Origin: Culex pipiens pallens
Lineage: Eukaryota > Arthropoda > Insecta > Diptera > Culicidae
Reading direction: 5' to 3'
DNA: 64,000 nt
NCBI RefSeq assembly: GCF_016801865.2
Contig: NC_068938.1
Location: 13,368,509 to 13,432,508 of the forward strand
Shown here piece by piece: positions 32,101 through 44,608 of the stretch. Under the pieces are notes generated by a model that saw nothing but the letters and a program-made list of their open reading frames with translations, did not search any database and was not told where the DNA came from. Made by a program: the position numbers and the translations under genes. Each line of letters starts with the position of its first letter. The stretch's first letter is position 1.

Positions 32101-34239
32101 TGAAAAAACTCTGCTCACAACACTTGCACTCAAAATCTTCCTTTCCACTTTCCGCAATTCAAAAATTGAAACCTCAGCGCAACAAAAACCTGCACACCTC
32201 ACATCACATCACAAGCATTATCCCACCGTGCAGCGCGCGTACACCTTTTGGCGCTCGTTTCATCTTGTCAACAAACAGCTCACGTCCCGTGTGTCTTCAG
32301 TGTCTCTCTCTGTGCAGTGTCGTCGCCGCGGTGTTGTTTGCCTTCAGGACTGCTTGTCCAGTCCGATTTTCGGGAAGGTGTTTAGTAGCAGCACCTTCCT
32401 TCATCAACACCCAACGACGATGGCGAGGAGGTCTACGGCTGGATGTCCTCGCGTGTGTCCAGCACTTGTGACAAGATTCTGAAGTTCTTCGTTTGATTGA
32501 GGAGTTTGGGTTTGCTGTCGGTGCAGTTGCTCGATGCTTTTTTTTTTGTTTCGGGGGTTCTGTTTACCTGTCTGCGGACTACCGAACTGTACCGTACACC
32601 GATACACCCGTCAGGCTGGGTCCCCGCAGAAGCATAAAATGTGTGGCCCTGGAAGGGGACTTGGTCGGTCGGTCGTCGACGACGACGACGGGTGTGGACA
32701 CACATAAAATGATAGCAAAGAGAGAAATAGCCAATTAGTGAATGTTTCATCCAATTTTTTCCCCTTCTTCGGAGTGGTGGTCGGATTCGGGTGCGGAGCG
32801 GTCGTCGTCAGCTTCTGGTTCTTGGCCCGCCGTGCATTTTATGTGTTCCAAATAGTTTTTGCCGTGGCCCGGCTTGCCGCGGTGGATTGGGAACGTGAAG
32901 CTAATTCTGCTATGAAATCACTTCTCACACCCAGCGCGAACCTCGGAACCAAGAGGTGGGGAGGATAATTAAAATGAGTAAAAACGGTTGTCCTCCAAGT
33001 TCGGGGGGTAGAGCTGATGGAGAAGGAGGTTGAAGAAGACACGCGGATCACACACATGAGCGCCAGGACTCACAACAGCAGGGTCTTCTTGCCGGCGGTT
33101 CCTCTTCCTTACGAGCCACAACAAAAAATAAAGCACTGATACAAGCGCACACAGGCAGCCTGTAGGACACACAACACAACGAACAACAACACAGGAAGAA
33201 GGAGCTCTTTTTGCTCTCCGTCTGTACTCGCAGACGAAGGTTCTTGGTCGTGCACACCACCAGCAGAGGCAGAGTGCCAAGCAGTAATGAGTGAGGATTT
33301 TAATTAAATTAATTAAAGCATTTTGGCTTTTCTTTTCTCTCTTTGAGTTGCACAAAACAAACAATCATTCAGACTAATGATCGTCGTGAAACGGCGAGCG
33401 AACGCGTGCCGAACACTCACTCCAGCCGCTCAACCCCTGTCTAGAGGGTTCTTGGGGTCTCCCCACAACAAACCACGAACGACGACGACGGCACCAACCT
33501 TTTCGTTTCTTCCGCCAACGCTTCTCGTCGCAACTCCTTCCCAAACCAAACCTCAGCTCTGCTTGCTGATACTTCGCGCGACGACAACGACTTCTTCTTC
33601 GTACCGACGACGACAACCGTCAAAGAACCGACCGTCAGGAACGCGCGTGCGACAAGCTCGAGTGCAAAGGGAGAACTGAGCGGCTCGGCTCACTCGAGAG
33701 TCTTCGGAAGCGGCGAACGCGCTTCTCACCGTGCTCTCTCTTTCGTCTCTCACGCGCACAGGACGGAACAAGAAGACACGACCAAACAGGGAACACAACA
33801 GAGAGAACGACGACAATCAGCACACACAGTCTCCCTTGGTAGCTGCTGTACGGAAACCTGTATACACACGTTGCTGTACACACAGCAACACAGCAACACG
33901 AGTTCAGGATCCGCTCACTTCCCAAACCTAACCTCGCACACTCTCCTTCTCACCCACGTTTCCTCACGTCTCACACGTCTCTGACTCACACTCTCTTCTT
34001 CAGCGCAGCGTACCACCAAGGAGTCCGAAGCTCGCAGGAATGGTCGTCTAGCCGCCCGCTTCACACCACTCTCTTTCGACCTCTTCCTCGCTCTCTCGCT
34101 TGTTTCGCTTCTCTTGGCGTTCATCGTTCATCAACACCCCAACAAAACGGACCTGACGACGACTGCTGCTGCTGGTTGCATGGCCTGCTTGCCTGCCTGC
34201 TTGTCTGTGCTTGTTCTTCCTGTTACGTTGCGTTGCGTC
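32101..34239. promoter_or_regulatory. GC-rich block around the proposed distal promoter
   Basis: High GC and CpG, many short frames open on both strands without domains, GAGA-type tracts (CTCTCTC 33734, CTCTCTCGC 34091) and a (GAC)n run near 32679. On the minus strand, downstream of 33677, the sequence could be a long 5'UTR exon. A weak GTGAGT donor is visible (minus strand, 33416-33411). Confidence 0.4.
33649..33740 (-). promoter_or_regulatory. Possible upstream core promoter: Inr + MTE-like + GAGA tract
   Basis: On the minus strand TCAGTT (33679-33674) is a perfect arthropod initiator with A+1 at 33677. At exactly +18 to +29 (33660-33649) the bases CGAGCTTGTCGC match the MTE consensus CSARCSSAACGS at 8 of 12 positions. 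They include the bridge I core CGAGC at +18 to +22. A CTCTCTC tract on the plus strand (33734-33740, GAGA on the minus) lies near -60. There is no TATA box and no DPE at +28. The site lies in a GC-rich block facing the LMO4-like gene 9 kb away, so it could be an alternative distal promoter or serve an unseen non-coding RNA. Confidence 0.4.
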
Positions 34240-34247
34240 GGTTCTTT

Positions 34248-35900
34248 CAAGGGTTTCCAGAAGCGTTTATTACTTGCCAGTCTGCCAATTAATTACTCAA
34301 ATTACTGGTCCAAAATGATTAATTACATAAATTACTTAATTACTTTTCACGACGATAAAAAACATTTAATTTAAATTTAAGTATTCATTTCTACGGTTCT
34401 AAACTAAATTATTTATAAATAGCTCATTCGGTAGCTCTTTAAAAAAAATATTATTTGGACTTTTTTCGGGAAATACCACATTTTTAGGAAAAGCATAAAA
34501 AATTCTTGCAAAAAAAAAATATTAATTATTTAATAAAAATGAATAGATTTCGGATTCACAAAAAAAAACACTGGGAAATATATCATGGCGTTGCTTTTTG
34601 TTGTTAATCAGCTTCGATACACAACATGATAAAAATAAATTTTAGGAGAGTTTTAGGTTTTAGGAGAGAACTATGGTGAATAAGGCCTTCTACATACAGA
34701 ACCAGTATTTTTTAATCTTTGTTATTCACTCTCATTTGAAATTAATAAAATACTGATATAAAAGATTATACCGTAAACCGGGGAGACTTTGATAGGATTT
34801 CAATTTGTTTATGGAATATTTTCCAACAGGTAAGGTTTTTCTCAAGATTATTATTTTTAAAACATGTACTGGGGTAGGCCACACAAAGCCCATGCACTAT
34901 TTTGGATAAAAACTTTTTTCAATAGTGTTTAGAAAAATAGTTACGTTACAAATTCTTAGTTTAAATTCCGGGGTGACTTTGATAGTCATAGTTTTTCTTG
35001 TTAAAATCATATTTATGATGTTCAAACTTTATTTGTACGTTAATTGTGCCATCACTAAAGTAGCTGATGTTGTTTTTAAGAAAAAAAAAATAAATGTTTA
35101 TATTTAGTTAACTTAGTTTAAAAGTTTTTAACAAAATACATATAAATTTTAGGTAAAATTGTTAAAAAGTCGGAATTTTGCCTGAAATTTGTTAAAACTA
35201 GTTTTGTTTATAAAATTATCGATTTATATTGCATTTTATACTGAATTTGAAGCACGAATCACAAGTTTTCACATTTTACATGAAATTTGTTCAACTAAAA
35301 TTGCTAATAAATTTGGAGATTTTTTTAAATTTTGTTTCAAAAACACATATTATTTATTATTTACAAACTTATTTAACCTTCGGCCTAGTGGAAAATTGTC
35401 CAACGAATCCGAAAATGTGTTCCGTTTTCCAATTCAATATCATGTTCATTGAGAAAATCATTACACTTTGAGAAGTTTAACATAATGACCTTCATCAACA
35501 TTTTCTTTTTTAGTTAACTAACTTTTAAAACTTTTCAAAATTTTATGAAAATTTCTTCTTGAGGTACTTTGAAACAATTCTCTACCAAACTCAGTATGAT
35601 TCTTAACCATTCCGTACGTGTTTTAATTGTACTCTTCATTTTGAGGAAAAATCGCGCTGAGGCTATCAAAGTCACCCCCGTTTACGGTATATAAATAATA
35701 AATAGTTTCGTTGAAGAAGTACAACTAAAAAAAATCAATTACTTTAATTACTCAAAAATTACTTTAATTACCAATTAATTACATTAAATTACTCTAATTA
35801 CCATGAATTACTAAGTAATTAAATAATTACTTAATTACCACCTAAAAATCAAAGTAATTATTAATTACTTGCCAGTCTGAGGCCTTGCTGGAAACCCTTG
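34248..35900. mobile_element. hAT-type element A, 8-bp target duplication
   Basis: Ends CAAGGGTTTCCAG and CTGGAAACCCTTG, flanked by GGTTCTTT at 34240-34247 and 35901-35908. Subterminal ATTACTTAATTAC-rich arms match element B (57063-59425). No transposase frame, so non-autonomous. It carries a nested TA-flanked insertion (34771-35687) and lacks about 1 kb of B's interior. It lies about 570 bp upstream of the proposed Inr at 33677. Confidence 0.92.
34771..35687. mobile_element. TIR element nested in hAT A (TA duplication)
   Basis: Ends CCGTAAACCGGGGAGACTTT and, inverted, CCGTAAACGGGGGTGACTTT, both then GATAG; TA on both sides (34769-34770, 35688-35689). Element B has the uninterrupted sequence GATTATATATATAAAGTAAA at the same place. 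An inner GGGGTGACTTTGATAG word recurs near 34970. No gene. Confidence 0.85.
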
Positions 35901-35908
35901 GGTTCTTT

Positions 35909-36480
35909 GACGTTCACTGTTTTGTTTTCGATGCAATTTGGTGATTCGGGATGGTTTCACAATCCAATATCTTTCAATTTCCTAAATATCTCCATTGTGT
36001 CTATACTTCCAACCTTTAAAATTTATTTAAAAACCTCCAAAATTCGCATTCTACCTCCCCATCAAAAACCCACCCCCATAACCGGTATCAAATTAATAAA
36101 ACATTCTTCAAACCTGTCCCCTAGGTTCGCCATCCCCCCACGTAATTTCGGAATGGTTCCAAAAACGGTCCGGGGCTGTACCGTGCTGTGTTTTCATTCA
36201 GTTGTACAGCACAAGTTTAGCAACGCGGGCCACCCACACCACCACCGTCATAGACGCGCGCGCTGGTCCCTTTTTGCAAAGAGAACGGAACAGAATGGTG
36301 CCGTTTTGTTGGTTGGACTGAATCGGACGAACGGCCAGCAGCAGCGCGCGGCTAGGACAAGAAGATGCAGCTCTCAGAATGGTGGTGTCCGAGACTTGGT
36401 AGACGTTTTTGGGGTGTCGGGAAGAGCGATATCGGTGGGAACAGTCGGGATTCGACGTAATAATCCGAGAAAAATAATTA
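35909..36480. other. GC-richer island with the longest open frame of the window (not called a gene)
   Basis: A plus-strand frame stays open from 35898 to 36485, with its first ATG near 35931. It begins inside hAT element A, changes composition abruptly at about 36160, and encodes no recognisable domain. I treat it as chance openness. Confidence 0.35.
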
Positions 36481-36771
36481 TATAATTATTTTTTCGAAAT
36501 TTTTTTAGGGGGCTAAAAAATACATCATCTGAGCCATAGTGCGTGACGGTGAAAAATCTGGTTGAAAAAATATTAAAAACAGGGACAATAAAATATGTAT
36601 TTAAAATTATTTATCATCATTTTTGTTTTTTGATAAAATGTACCGTTTTGACGCTAAAAGTACTTTTAAGTATACATTTTCAATTTTTTGCAATTTAAAA
36701 ATATTTCAGGCTAGAAAAACAAGCTGTAAAAAATATTTTGAAAAGCTGAGTAAATTTCCTATAAAATGAAT

Positions 36772-36860
36772 AATGAGTTCCAAAAATCGTGAACAAGCGT
36801 TCATGAAATTGAGAACCACGAACAAAGTGTTCAAATTTCATGAACGTTTTTCTCCGTGTG
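36772..36860. mobile_element. Half copy of the CACGGAGAAAA palindromic MITE
   Basis: ATCGTGAACAAGCGTTCATG, GAACAAAGTGTTCAAATTTC and TTTTTCTCCGTGTGG match one side of the 189-bp palindrome at 55415-55603. Confidence 0.7.
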
Positions 36861-38700
36861 GAACCTTTGAAAATCGGGCAATTAGTTTATCAGAAACAGT
36901 CTCACAAAGAACTCTAATCGATGAAAATGATTTTTTCTAAGTGTCGCCTAATTAGCCTGTAATTTTCAACTGACAATATTTCGGAAACTATTGGTCCGAT
37001 TTGCAATGTTTTTAATGAAACTTTCGTTAAAAAATGATTTTCTCAATAAAAATGATTTCCAAATTTCAATCAGGCTTATCTTTTGAAAAGGTCTTCACAG
37101 AGATAATTAACTTAATTTCATAGTTTAGACCACATAATAACGAGTCACGAGCGATGCCAAAAGAAGCCATTTTGCATCATTAGCTTTTTCATACAAGGCT
37201 CCATACAATTGTGCAGGCTTGTCATAAAAAATGGGCATGCCAATATTTGAAAGGTGATTATCAGGATTTTTTTTAAAGGAAAACATGTTAACGTGGAAAA
37301 GCTAATTTCCCGATTTTTTTAATTTAATTTTTTGCCATAATTTTTATTTTCCATTTTCAAAATTTTGAATATGTGTTAGGGGTCTTAACAATACGTCTAT
37401 TGCGCTAGAGTTTTTGATGGTGCTAAATCTGGTTGCGGAAATAAGATTTAAGAAAAAAAATCTCAAAAAATCGTTATCTTTAAAATTATGTTCATGATGA
37501 AAAATCAAATATGCAATCAAAAATGACTCAACCAATGCACCGACTGCAAAAAATGCACCGTTTTGAAATTGTACATCTCAGAAAAAGTACCCTTACCAAC
37601 AATATTTTAAAAAAGATGAGAAAATAACCTACATTTTTCCTTTTTTGCCTTGTTGGTCGGTTGCTGTTTGCCGAGATACAGCCTATTTAATTTTAATCTT
37701 GTGAAAAATGAGTTGTTCACAGTGTTATCTTACTAACTTAAATTTATTGACTTTTGGTTCGATTTTAAATTTTAACAATGAAACTTGAAAGGGCTACAAC
37801 ATTTATTTTGGTCATTTTCTAATATCTAACATATTAAATTTGGAATCATTTTGATAAAGAGAGCAGAAATTTATAAAAAGTTTAACTTTTTAACATTAAC
37901 AATCGTGCCTAGTTGTTCGGACATATTACGAGTTGAAAAATCAAGGCCATAAAATTCCCGTAGCTTTAAAAAAGTGCACATTTTTCAAAAACTATGTTAA
38001 GTCATTAAAATTTCAACAATGACTTATAGATGTTTGGGTACCAAAATTTTTGTAATTAAAACGCAACTTTTGGTACCCAGACATGTTTAGGTCATTGCTG
38101 AAATTTTGAAGTTATCGCAGTTTTAGTAAAAAAAGTTGTTTTTTTTGCCAATTTCGTTATTCACCGGTTTTTGCGCGCGGCGCGTCAAAAAACACGGATT
38201 TTATTTTCAAAAAATCATATCTCGGAATCCTGTTGATGAACTCCTCCCATATTTAGTATGTTATGTAAAAATGTCCGGGGAATCCGATAAAAATATTTCC
38301 AGGCATATGCTCTTTGGTCCAGACACCGTCAAAACGGCATTTTAAAGTTTCATACGCCCTTTTCATATGTTAGGCTTGATTTTTGAAACTTCTTACTATT
38401 TTTCTTTGAAAGGCCAACTTATCACCTTTCATTTGCGTATAAGACAATTGAAATCGGTTTAAATGGCGAAGAGTTATGATTTTTCGAAAAAAGTGGTTTT
38501 TGCGAAAATCGACGAAAATGGCAATTTTTCAGACCACCCTAACACGGCGTAGGTCACCCTAATGGCCAAACAAAAAAATACGGGTCTAATTATTTCGGCC
38601 AGGGAACCCCCAGAAAAAATTTGAGCCCGATCCGAGGACTTTTAATTTTTTCCATGCTGTTTTCGTGGGGAATTGCTGTATTGTTTAATTGAATTAAATT
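36861..38700. repeat. Composite of decayed dispersed repeats
   Basis: 37000-37060 shares words with the palindrome family at 53.5-55.4 kb (ACTATTGGTCCGATTT). 38005-38110 is an inverted repeat around TTTGGGTACCAAAA and TTTTGGTACCCAGACATG. 38150-38230 is related to 31320-31400. 38530-38680 has the look of a repeat end. No gene. Confidence 0.4.
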
Positions 38701-39590
38701 TTTGATGAGTTTTCTAATATTGGATTAAACATTTTGATAATATCATAATATTTGAAGCTCGGAGCTACACCAGACTTCAATGTTATGTAAACCAAATTTA
38801 TCGCAAGAAGTTGGTCCACACATGAAATTGATTGCATTAATAACGATCATGCTTTCTGAGATTTTGTCTTCATCAGATTTTCATATTTTTAGGAAAAAAT
38901 ACCTAACGAATTGATTCGCATATGTTCTTATTATTTTTGTTATACTTTCTTACGTAAGAGCAATAAAAAAGATGCATTATCTTTAATAAGGTGCAAATCT
39001 TCAGTGAGAATTTTGGTAAAATAAATCGGATCGGATAAATCGGTTCCTAGTGGTTTTTTAAAAAGCCACAACTTAAAAATTGATATTTGTCGTACGAATA
39101 CATTCTTAACTTTATATCTCTTTTATGATTCCTGAAAAAACAATTTTTGCAGATTGATTATTTTGTCTTCAGAACTTATGTTTCAATCAATATTTTCTAG
39201 TAAACAATGTAAGCTTCTTAAGGGAATTTTCAACTGAAATCGAGTAAAAATAGTTTAAAAGAAAGTGAGCAAGCAAGTTTCCTTCCTAAGTTATGCAAAA
39301 TAAGTTGTTCAAAAAGAAATAAACAGCATATTGGATGGAATTGTGACCACATCCTTAACCAGTCAAACACCTGAGAAATCCCCCTATGTGCACGAGTCTA
39401 CAACATATCAAATAAGAAGATATTACATGTAAATTTTTGATTTTATTTTACTTGTGTTTTTTTGCTTTATAATAATACGAGAAAAAAATTTAAATTACTA
39501 CCGCACTTTCCGCAACTTGACTTTCCCAAAACAGAGAAAACATCTCATCAGAAAACACCAAATATATGTATTTGCTGCACAGAGTGCACC
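38701..39590. other. AT-rich sequence, nothing recognised
   Basis: No frame, TIR or tandem structure noticed. Confidence 0.4.
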
Positions 39591-40790
39591 CTGGAAATAA
39601 GCAAAGGAAATATTCACTAAACGAGAATGCCAACATTCAAATGAATGTCTCAATTTGATGTCCCAGCGGGCGAACGCGAAAGCCTCATATACTTTTGGGA
39701 GGAAAGCTTCCCACCCACTTCCCACCGAGCCTGCTGCTGCTGCTGCTGATTTGGTATGACCATCAGCTGAAAAATCAACCCGTTTTGGCAGGAAATTAGT
39801 CCTTAAAAACGTCGGTCGCCGTTTTCGTCGGAGAAAAGCCATCATTCCGCGTTTTGGAAAGGGTGTCCCGAGTGGGTGAATGTATCAATTTAATTTAATT
39901 TTGAATCTTTTTAAATAAAACAATATTTATATTTAAGGTATCATGATTTCGTTCAAACCACTTTATTTTCATTTGCAGGAATTACTAACTGTTTTCGATA
40001 AATCTTGGTTGAATCATTACCTTCCTCGAGTCACACCATCGTCGAAGGGTGAACCAAGGAAAAGCCTGCCTGCCTTCGCAACAGATCGCAGATGATTGCG
40101 TGGGTGGTGGCGGTGGCTCAAAATAGGCTGCAAAAGTTGAAGAGAGGGTGGTGTCCCCTCTCCCTTCCCCCCTACAACCATCCCTCAACTTTCCCGTTCG
40201 CTTGCTCTTCATTAATTTGAGAATTTTAATTCAACCCTTCAATTTTTAATAAGCTTCTTGTTAAAATGACATAAATTTTTAATTAAAATTTAATTATCAT
40301 TATTGTGTGCTGCACGCTGCCGCTGCCTCGGCTTGGCTGACTGACGCTCGTTTTGGCGGAGCTGGAATTGGTGAGTGAGGGTGGGTGGAAATGCCAGACC
40401 AGGAAAGACGCAGGAAAATGAAGCAGTTTTGCGAGCATCTTCGCCATGGAGGAGGGAAAAACAGCATCCGTCCAGACCAGAGAGACCAGACTTGTGCTGC
40501 TGCTGCTGCTCGTAGGAAAGTTTTTCCCCCTTCTTCCGCTACCACGAAAAATGGCCCCGAAATTGAAAAGGACTGGTGGATGGGAGGGAAATTATGCCGA
40601 ATGTGGTTCAATTGTGGAACAGAATGGGGACAGTAATTGGGGGGGAATGTTGGCTGGTGGCTGGCTGGATGGGCTCCAAATTGAAATGATTGTCAAAGTT
40701 GGTGGTGCCCGCAGGAGGTTTCGATTTTGGTGGATGAATGAATGAATGGAAAGAGGTTGTTCGTTTTATATTGAAATTCTTAGGGGTTAA
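39591..40790. other. GC-richer islands with GCT/CTG runs
   Basis: (CTG)n at about 39730-39746 and 40495-40512. Frames of about 100 codons open on both strands without a domain. Possible regulatory islands upstream of the LMO4-like gene. Confidence 0.3.
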
Positions 40791-42132
40791 GGGACATTAA
40801 TTGATTGAATGAATTCAAGGCAATAAGTCAAGCGGAAAATTACAGATAAAGAGTTAATTGTTAAATATAATAAATATAAATATGATGGTAACAATTTGAC
40901 ACAGTTTTGTTGTTTACAAAATGTTTCTCTTTGAAAAGGCTAATACAAATTTTAATCAAAATTGTTTTTTGCAGGGAACTGAACGTAATGTCTATAGAAA
41001 AACAATAAGAAACAAGATTTGAAAAAAATATGAATTGCGGAAGCAGAAAATAAATGTTATTATCTACGTCTTAAAAGCCTTTTGTCAATGCATAGTGGTC
41101 CAGATCGAAAAATTAATTGGAAATATAATCTTCCAAAATGTTATTTAAAATATAATAATGTTGGTTGATAATTTCAGTTTTTAAGAAAATGTTACTTTTC
41201 AAGAATATTGTTGGACTTTTCTCTTCGAGAATGTTTTATGTTATGCCAATCCAAGGAACGATGTCCAAAGCACTTAAATTTTATCTTGCAATCTTCACCT
41301 TGTACGATTAAAATATTTCACAAACTCTTCGTTCTTGATAAAATGAATTTGGACTTACTGGAAAAATGTTAAGCAATTTTAGAGTAAAATAGAATTATTT
41401 GTTAATATTATATTTTGAAAAGGTGCAACATAATTTAAATGCATTATGATTGGTAACATTAAAAAGGGGGCAACCGTTGTCTTTTAAATTTCAATGAAAA
41501 ATTATATAAGGCCACTCTAACAAAATTCAAAAATTGACCAATTTTGAGAACAAGCTGAAATTCCATCGTTCCTCTAATGTTGGCTTATCAGCACTTTGAC
41601 GTTCAATTACAGTCCCTGAAAAGCATTTTCAATCGAGTGATAAATAGCTAAGCATAAATGAGGTAGCAAGTTTCAACCAAAAGTTATACAAAATAAATTG
41701 TTTAAACAGTGAAAATCAGCAAAATGGATGAAAATGGGACTTACACCTGAACTTGCCAAACATATGGCAACATTCCTAATCGAGAAAAGACTGGTTTGGT
41801 TTTTTATCACATTTTCGTTAAATTATTATATTGCTTAAAATTTATTAGATTTTTAAAATGTTAAAATGATACAAACATGGAGGAATGAAGTTTCGGTTTT
41901 AATTATTTAACCTTTTTTTCAAATACCTAGAAATATATATCTATATTATCATTAGTTTTTACTTAAAAAATGTCCGGAGTTTTGAAAAAGATTGTCCACA
42001 CCTCATCCAAACAAAAGGACTTTTTTTTATAAAGTGCCATCTCGTTTTTGGCCATAAGATTTTTTCTAACATTTCTGCTTGCCAAAAATCAACGAATTTT
42101 TTTAAATTGTTCGTTATTGTGTGAATTCAAAT
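40791..42132. other. AT-rich sequence, nothing recognised
   Basis: No gene or complete element found. Confidence 0.4.
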
Positions 42133-44094
42133 GGGTAATTCTCCGCCAACTCACACAACAGTTGCCCCGACCCCTCTTCGATTTGCGTGAAACTTTGTCC
42201 TAAGGGGTAACTTTTGTCACTGATCACGAATCCGAGGTCCATTTTTTGATATCTCGTGACGGAGGGGCGGTACGACCCCTTCAATTTTTGAACATGCGAA
42301 AAAAGAAGAGTTTTTCAATTATTTGCAGCCTGAAACGGTGATGAGATAGAAATTTGGTGTCAAAGGGACTTTTATGTAAAATTAGACGCCCGATTTGACG
42401 TTACTCCACCGTAAATTTTTTTGGAACATGTTATTTTATGGGAAATTTAATGTTTTTTCGAATCTACATTACCCAGAAGGGTCATTTTTTCATTTAGAAC
42501 AAAATTTTTGATTTTAAAATTTCGTGTTTTTTCTAACTTTGCAGGGTTATTTTTTAGAGTGTAATAATTTTCTACTAGGTTGTAGAACAGACAATTACAA
42601 AAATTTTGATATATAAACATAAGGGGTTTGCTTATAAACATCACGAGTTATCGCGATTTTACAAAAAAAAAAGTTTTGAAATAGTAGTTTATGCAACAAG
42701 TTGCAATTAGAGGGTTTTTTCAGCACGAGTCGTACATTTATCCAACGAGGTTCACCGAGTTGGATAAATACGAAGAGTGTTGTTTTGCAATTCCGAAAAA
42801 CACCCATTGAGTGAAATTTTAAGTCGAATTTTCATGTATTTTGTCAATAAATCGTTTAAATCAAAAAAATGTTGATAAGTGTTACTTTTCGAAACAAGTG
42901 CTGAAAAGTTCAACTTTTTAGCACCCATTTACGTGCTGAAAAGTAGAACTTTTCAGCATTTATTTTGAAAAGTGTTGCTATTCGATTCTGCTATTTTTGG
43001 TACAGAAAAGTAGGCTATTTCGTCGTTCAAGAATGACAGGAAAAGTAAGTAGTTTCACGACGGAATTGCAAAAAAATACTTTTTGCAATTCCGTCGTGAA
43101 ACTACTTACTTTTCCTGTCATTCCTGAACGACGAAATAGCCTTCTTTCCTGTACCAAAAATAACAGAATCGAAAAGCAACACTTTTCAAAATAAATGCTG
43201 AAAAGTTCTACTTTTCAGCACTGAAATGGGTGTTTTTCGAAATTGCTGTATGGAATGTTGTATGGAACTCGTTGCAAAACTTGATTTTTTCAGCACTCGT
43301 CGTATTTATCCAACTCGGTGCACCTCGTTGGATAAATGTACGACTCGTGCTGAAAAAATCCACTTTTTGCAACTTGTTGCATAAACTACTATTTTGTGTT
43401 TCTCTTTGTTTCGTCGTCCGTGTCTGTCGCGGGTGACCATGAACGGCCATGATCGACGACGACCAACATTTTCAAAGCTTTTCTTAGTAAAATTGCGATA
43501 ACTCGTAATGTTTTTAAGCAAACCCCTTATGTTTACATATCAAAATATTTGTCATTGCCTGCTTTACAACTTTGTAGAACATTGTTACACTCTTAAAGTT
43601 ATATAGTTATAAAAAACACGAAACTTTAAAATGAAAATTTTTGTTCTTAATGAAAAAAATAACCCTTCTGGGTCAATGTAGATTCGAAAAGTACATTAAA
43701 TTTACCATAAAATGACATTTTCCAAAAAAAAAATTACAGTCGAGTAACGGAAAATAGCAGAGTTTTGTAAACTTTTTCAGTGTTTTTTTTTCGATGAAAA
43801 ATACGTTTTTTCGGAATTTTGAAATCGGGCGTCTAATTTTACACAAAAGTCCCTTTGACACCAAATATCTATCTCATCACCTTTCCAGGCTGCAAATTAT
43901 TGAAAAACGCCTCTTTTTTCGCATGTTAAAAAATTGAAGGGGTCGTACCGCCCCTCCGTTACGAGGCATCAATAAACGGACCTCGGATTCGTGATCAGGG
44001 ACAAAAGTTACCCCTTAGGGCAAAGTTTCACGCAAATCGAAGAGGGGTCGGGACAACTTTTCCCGATTTCGTGTGAGTTGGTAAAGAATTACCC
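42133..44094. mobile_element. Long foldback element, copy 2, carrying a second palindrome at its centre
   Basis: Ends GGGTAATTCTCCGCC and GTAAAGAATTACCC; arms are homologous to copy 1 (5813-7163). The spacer words GTTTCTCTTTGTTTCGTCG and GGGTGACCATGAACGGCCAT are kept. A clean TTAA duplication is not visible (AAAT on the left, CAAT on the right). The element at 42679-43394 interrupts the centre. Confidence 0.9.
42679..43394. mobile_element. 716-bp palindromic element nested in the foldback centre
   Basis: Ends AAATAGTAGTTTATGCAACA and, mirrored, TGTTGCATAAACTACTATTT. Palindrome centre at about 43080 (TTGCAAAAAAATACTTTTTGCAA). The right arm has lost a stretch around 43230 compared with the left. 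Subrepeats such as TGCTGAAAAGTAGAACTTTTC fold on themselves. Single arms occur at 27888 and 28984. Confidence 0.9.
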
Positions 44095-44600
44095 CAATTT
44101 CAAATTGTCTAATCAAATTCAACAAAATGTTGGAGAAATTAGGATTAATGTAATTTAGTAACAATCTTTTAGATTATAGAAAACATATTTTATAAAGCTT
44201 TTTGAACATATCACATAAAGATAGTTTTGTTGTCAATTTGATCAATTTCCTTCATTTTTATATTCAGTGAATCTTGAAACTATTCAACGTCTACAGTAAT
44301 AGTTTCCATCCACCCAAAAACTCCTCAAACGCCACAAAGCGATAATGATCTCCTCCAGTGTGCCGGCAGAGCTTCCTTTCCGTCCCATTTTAATGAATCC
44401 AATTATTTTTCCGTTAATTATTTTCACGCCAACTTGTCAAACTTCCCTCATGTATCTTTTTTCATGCCCGTTCCCGTTCGTGGCGGCGGCGTCCAGGAAA
44501 AACCGGTCGTGCCGTCCCGTGAATCTGCTCCATATAATTAAATGAGCACACAGCATCCATCCGATCCCCTTCCCTCCCCCCTTCAACTTGGTTGGGTGAG
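44095..44600. other. AT-rich then GC-richer island
   Basis: 44280-44600 contains TTTAATGAATCCAATTATTT and CGTTAATTATTTTC homeodomain-like words. No gene seen. Confidence 0.3.
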
Positions 44601-44608
44601 GATGGGAG

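Noticed and set aside
33374..33925. Overlapping Arg/Ser/Cys-rich frames on minus and plus
   Set aside because: GC-rich promoter-like block with several frames open at once; better explained as promoter or leader.
35898..36485. Longest open frame (195 codons, plus)
   Set aside because: Opens with TTG inside hAT element A, crosses the element edge, changes composition midway and has no domain.
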